DNA of 7,599 nt from Pyrobaculum sp. (lineage in GTDB: Archaea; Thermoproteota; Thermoprotei; Thermoproteales; Thermoproteaceae): contig JAJHQT010000042.1 in NCBI GenBank assembly GCA_020833205.1, positions 1 to 7,599 of the forward strand, read 5' to 3'. Shown in pieces: positions 5,639-7,599 of the stretch. Each line of letters opens with the position of its first letter. The stretch's first letter is position 1. Below the pieces are notes generated by a model. That model did no database searches. It saw nothing but the letters and a program-made list of their open reading frames with translations, and was not told where the DNA came from. The position numbers and the translations under genes are program-made.

Positions 5639-5896
5639 TTGAACCCCTACTTCCTCCTGTGGTGGCTCGGCATGGCCGGCCCAATTCTAGTCGAACTGGC
5701 GACTCAGCCGCTCTACGTCTTCGTTGCGGTCTACGCCGTCCACGTCGCTTTTGACTACTTCTGGCTCGGCCTAATGGCTACGCTGGCAGGCGCCGCGGCG
5801 CGGCTACTGACGGCGAAGCTCTACGCCATCTTCCTGGCGGCCCTCGCCGTTATGCTTCTATACTTCGGAGTTGATTTGATTAGAAACACTCTTTAA
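5639..5896 (+). CDS. LysE/RhtB-family exporter, C-terminal fragment (frameshifted)
   Basis: This frame holds the second half of the exporter. The true coding part begins at the G run (about 5576), upstream of the TTG at 5639 given here: the intervening codons read TLPKSTFASPLAAGFLLTAL, which leads into the conserved LysE NPYFLLWWLG segment. Three hydrophobic helices follow (about residues 8-30, 31-50 and 58-82 of the fragment). No promoter or ribosome site precedes 5639, so a separate start is unlikely and expression would depend on frame restoration at the G run. The reading frame after the run is free of stops and the amino acids look well kept, which suggests recent or reversible loss rather than old decay. 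The last 39 bases overlap the DUF72 gene on the other strand. Confidence 0.72.
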   Translation: MNPYFLLWWLGMAGPILVELATQPLYVFVAVYAVHVAFDYFWLGLMATLAGAAARLLTAKLYAIFLAALAVMLLYFGVDLIRNTL

Positions 5897-6571
5897 GATG
5901 TTTAACATCGTCCTTGCGTTGTCAAGCATTGAGTGGTTGTTGTTGAAGAAGATATAGGCCTTGTCGGGCCTCAGCCTAGCCACCTCCTCAGCCACAGCCC
6001 TCAGCTCGTCCTCCTCGTAGTGGTGCGAATACCTGAAGGTTCTGCCGTGCATCCTCAAGTAAACGACGCCGCCTGTGGAGACTATCCACGTGCCGTCAGG
6101 CGAGTCCACAGACACAAGCGTGAAGCCAACCCTCTCAGCCCACCTCACAACCTCGTCGCGGAACCAGTCCATGTGCCGAAACTCAAACGCCGCCCTCGCC
6201 CCCAGAAGCCGGGCGATTTGCTCCACCCGTGCCGTGTTTTCTGCAGTTCTGCGGAAAGTCGGTGGCATTTGGAAGAGGTAGAAATCGACCAGCCGATCCA
6301 GTGGGCGCAACACGGCGAGAAAACCCTCAAGCCTCTCCACTGCCTTTTCGGACAACCTGCCGAAGTGCGTGACGCCTCTGTACACCTTGACGGCCCACCT
6401 CAGCGCCCTCCCCACCTCCGCCCACCTCTCCACCTGCCCCGCGGCGGGCACCCGGTAGAAGCTGGCGTTGAGCTCAACGGCGTTGAGCCCGCTGTGTTTT
6501 ACGTACCACTCCAGAGACCGCCCCAGGTTCCAGGAGTAGAGCCACCCCGAGGTCCCTATGTAAACCTCCAC
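5858..6571 (-). CDS. DUF72 (YecE-like) family protein, 237 aa
   Basis: The protein begins with the family hallmark YIGTSGWLYSWN and continues with a TIM-barrel-like pattern that includes ELNASFYRVP, YLFQMPP, FEFRHMDWF and the C-terminal AYIFFNNN. DUF72 proteins are widespread; their biochemical role is not established, though nucleic-acid or nuclease links have been proposed. The length is normal. An upstream GTG at 6607 would add 12 residues, but I prefer the GTG at 6571. It places the barrel's first strand at the N-terminus as in relatives, and a TATA box (AAATAAA, 6597-6591 on this strand) lies about 23 bases ahead, inside the longer version. The 3' end overlaps the exporter by 39 bases, tail to tail. 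The probable location is the cytoplasm. Confidence 0.87.
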   Translation of the reverse strand: MEVYIGTSGWLYSWNLGRSLEWYVKHSGLNAVELNASFYRVPAAGQVERWAEVGRALRWAVKVYRGVTHFGRLSEKAVERLEGFLAVLRPLDRLVDFYLFQMPPTFRRTAENTARVEQIARLLGARAAFEFRHMDWFRDEVVRWAERVGFTLVSVDSPDGTWIVSTGGVVYLRMHGRTFRYSHHYEEDELRAVAEEVARLRPDKAYIFFNNNHSMLDNARTMLNILKSVSNQINSEV

Positions 6572-6590
6572 GCCAGGTGACCAGAGAGGA

Positions 6591-6597
6591 TTTATTT
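6591..6597 (-). promoter_or_regulatory. TATA box of the DUF72 gene (may serve both strands)
   Basis: AAATAAA on the reverse strand is centred about 23 bases before the GTG at 6571. On the + strand the same bases read TTTATTT and lie about 22 bases before the ATG at 6616 of the degraded small ORF, so the element could have driven both. Confidence 0.5.
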
Positions 6598-6615
6598 CTG
6601 TAGCCACGTATTTCC

Positions 6616-6823
6616 ATGACGGAGCCCCTCGCGGAGCGTGAAAGAGAGGGGAGCTTAGGAGGAGGGAGTCAGATTGGAACTACATGAACTCACTGCCGCC
6701 GTGGGCAAGAGTAGCTAAGCTCTTCAAAGAGACGGGGAACCTCCGCCTCTCCCAGAGATCTAAGGGCTCGGGCTGGAGGAATTCATCGAACACCTGAGGA
6801 GGGCCAACGTCTGGGTCACGTAA
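6616..6823 (+). pseudogene. Degraded small ORF between the DUF72 gene and tRNA-Asp
   Basis: Coding-like text runs through all three + frames in order. Frame A starts at ATG 6616 (MTEPLAERERE...) and stops at 6685-6687. Frame B carries DWNYMNSLPPWARVAKLFKE from about 6672 and stops at 6795-6797. Frame C ends GLEEFIEHLRRANVWVT with a TAA at 6821-6823. Joined through two small frameshifts this would give a protein of about 68 residues, charged and helical. I do not recognise the family; a small regulatory or antitoxin-like protein is possible but not shown. A single continuous ORF is absent, so it is most simply a decayed gene. The 37-codon ORF at 6684-6797 alone is too short to call. This fills most of the 291-base gap between the DUF72 start and the tRNA. 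Confidence 0.4.
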
Positions 6824-6830
6824 AGAAAAA

Positions 6831-6839
6831 CTTTTAATA
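6831..6839 (+). promoter_or_regulatory. Promoter (BRE/TATA) of tRNA-Asp
   Basis: A purine-rich GAAAAA (6825-6830) followed by CTTTTAATA matches an archaeal BRE plus TATA box. Its centre is about 28 bases before the first tRNA base at 6863, so transcription should begin within a few bases of the tRNA 5' end. Confidence 0.65.
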
Positions 6840-6862
6840 CTCTGCAACAACACCGCCAGAGA

Positions 6863-6958
6863 GCCCCGGTAGTATAGCCCGGACTAGTATGCGGGCCTGT
6901 CGAGCCCGTGACCCGGGTTCGGGGGAGAACCCGCCCAAAAATCCCGGCCGGGGCGCCA
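6863..6958 (+). tRNA. tRNA-Asp (anticodon GUC) with an 18-base intron in the T-loop; CCA encoded
   Basis: The cloverleaf is complete. Acceptor GCCCCGG (6863-6869) pairs with CCGGGGC (6948-6954); the D arm is GTAT/GTAT at 6872-6875 and 6887-6890; the anticodon stem is CGGGC/GCCCG at 6892-6896 and 6904-6908, with loop CTGTCGA and anticodon GTC at 6899-6901. The T stem is CCGGG (6913-6917) and CCCGG (6943-6947). The discriminator is G6955 and CCA follows at 6956-6958. Between the T-stem arms there are 25 bases instead of 7, so 18 extra bases interrupt the T-loop. Removing 6922-6939 gives TTCGAAT (intron after position 57); removing 6921-6938 gives TTCAAAT (after position 56). A GGG/CCC helix inside the insert fits a relaxed bulge-helix-bulge for the splicing endonuclease. 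There is no intron in the anticodon loop. Confidence 0.93.
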
Positions 6959-7067
6959 TGTCGTTTTCTGTTCCGTCTAAACTGGACATATGTTCAATTC
7001 AGCAGGCCTGCTGTTGTTGGTTCTACATATAAGCCAGGTTCGGCGTTTCAATTCGATATTAGCCTAT
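6959..7067. other. A/T-richer spacer between tRNA-Asp and the paREP2b-like gene
   Basis: The spacer has about 42% G+C by hand count, well below the genes around it. It contains the 14-base perfect palindrome CAGCAGGCCTGCTG at 7000-7013, and TTCAATTC twice (6993-7000 and 7049-7056). I find no copy of the tRNA 3' end, so no attachment-site duplication is visible. It may be flank or end sequence of the repeat element that follows. Confidence 0.4.
6961..6968 (+). terminator. Possible T-rich terminator after tRNA-Asp
   Basis: TCGTTTTC begins three bases after the encoded CCA. Short T tracts commonly end archaeal tRNA transcripts, but this one is only four T long. Confidence 0.3.
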
Positions 7068-7599
7068 TCACAGCGATGCTGACCTCAAGGACGCAGAAAG
7101 GTATTGGTTGAAAAAGAGGATCCTCTTTAGGATCTTTTCGGCGATCTCCCTCTGCCTCGGCGTGCCGTTCTTCACCTTTTCAGCGAGATAAAGCGCTATG
7201 GCCCTTCTGATTTCGCCGTCTCGCTCTGCAAGCTTTAGGAGGTCGGCCGTGGTGATGTACACTACGTAGTTTGGGCCTGATTTCACAATGTTGGGTCTCA
7301 GCTCCGCCGCCTTGAGCTTGTCGGCGGCGGCGATCGCTTTTTCTATGTCGCGGGTGAAGTATTTAGCGACGAGGGAGCCGCCTCTGCCGCTCACCAGCTC
7401 TAGATACATCACGATGCCTTCCACAGTTATGCTCTTCTTATTCTGCTTGGCGGCGGCTCTAAAGCCGTCGTCGGTGGCCAGCTTTATGTAGATCCACTTA
7501 TGGGCCTTCAGCAGATCCAGCAGTCCGCCGTATGCGCCAGCCGCCTCTCTAAGCTTTACAAACGCCTCCTTGCCCGTGGCGACCATGGCCTCGTATGTA
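7068..7599 (-). CDS. paREP2b-like Pyrobaculum repeat-family protein (C-terminal part, runs off the right edge)
   Basis: The frame is open through the right edge (codons for TYEA precede the Met at 7586), so this is the C-terminal 177 residues or so of a longer protein. Segments such as LLKAHKWIYIKLATDDGF, AAKQNKKSITVEGIVMYL and RQREIAEKILKRIL look like the paREP2b proteins, a multicopy family of Pyrobaculum genomes of unknown function, thought to belong to mobile or repeated genomic elements. It is soluble, rich in Ala, Lys and Leu, and mostly helical. The last 15 residues or so (after EKILKRIL) differ in style and lie next to a 16-base palindrome, so the natural C-terminus may have been replaced at an element boundary. 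The family call is from memory of the pattern, not from a search. Confidence 0.65.
   Translation of the reverse strand, partial: TYEAMVATGKEAFVKLREAAGAYGGLLDLLKAHKWIYIKLATDDGFRAAAKQNKKSITVEGIVMYLELVSGRGGSLVAKYFTRDIEKAIAAADKLKAAELRPNIVKSGPNYVVYITTADLLKLAERDGEIRRAIALYLAEKVKNGTPRQREIAEKILKRILFFNQYLSASLRSASL
7113..7128. repeat. 16-base perfect palindrome AAAGAGGATCCTCTTT
   Basis: It lies within the last codons of the paREP2b-like frame. A partial second copy of the left arm follows (AGGATCTTTT, 7130-7139). It could be a chance codon pattern (KRILF), an element-end palindrome or a hairpin in the RNA. Confidence 0.5.

Noticed and set aside
5933..6580. 215-codon + strand frame opposite the DUF72 gene
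   Set aside because: Proline/histidine-rich text typical of the antisense of a coding region; the reverse strand has clear DUF72 motifs.
6572..6607. N-terminal extension of the DUF72 protein to the GTG at 6607
   Set aside because: It would place the TATA box inside the coding region; the GTG at 6571 fits both promoter spacing and the family N-terminus.
6959..7067. Integrase attachment site (duplicated tRNA 3' end)
   Set aside because: No second copy of the tRNA-Asp 3' half is visible in the downstream spacer, and no integrase gene is present in the window.
6908..7111. 67-codon + strand frame starting inside tRNA-Asp
   Set aside because: It begins in the tRNA anticodon region and runs through the low-G+C spacer; no promoter or recognisable protein pattern.
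1..7599. CRISPR array
   Set aside because: No regularly spaced direct repeats of 20-40 bases on either strand.

Overview
The window looks like a hyperthermophilic crenarchaeon of the Thermoproteales, most likely Pyrobaculum or a close relative. The evidence is: a protein at the right edge of the Pyrobaculum paREP2b repeat family; a tRNA-Asp gene with a small intron in its T-loop and an encoded CCA; a C/D box guide RNA gene; queC, the archaeosine/preQ0 gene; GC-rich, tightly packed genes; and A/T-rich TATA-like boxes about 22-27 bases before almost every start codon, the mark of leaderless transcripts. The genus call is inference from these features; no database search was possible.

Layout. 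1-531 (-): N-terminal part of an APC-superfamily amino-acid permease running off the left edge. 554-1141 (-): an unrecognised 195-residue protein. 1167-2384 (+): acyl-CoA dehydrogenase, divergent from the previous gene across only 25 bases. 2419-3111 (+): HTH plus phosphoribosyltransferase regulator. 3142-3558 and 3555-4361 (+): a two-gene operon of a CBS-pair protein and QueC. 4429-4477 (-): a C/D box sRNA whose C box contains the stop codon of the next gene. 4474-5256 (-): nitrilase-family amidohydrolase. 5283-5896 (+): a LysE/RhtB-type exporter split by a frameshift at a run of seven G. 5858-6571 (-): DUF72 protein, overlapping the exporter tail to tail. 6616-6823 (+): a degraded small ORF. 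6863-6958 (+): tRNA-Asp(GUC) with an 18-base intron. 7068-7599 (-): C-terminal part of a paREP2b-like repeat protein that continues beyond the window.

How the parts relate. The genes are mostly independent housekeeping or metabolic units, each with its own promoter. The CBS-queC pair is the only clear translationally coupled operon. Two RNA-related functions lie close together: QueC makes preQ0 for the archaeosine base of tRNA, and the C/D sRNA should guide two 2'-O-methylations. The two divergent gene pairs (spacers of 25 and 26 bases) share one compact design in which each gene's TATA box overlaps the other gene's start codon. The items most worth following up are the G7 frameshift in the exporter, the sRNA/stop-codon overlap, the T-loop intron and the reciprocal promoters.
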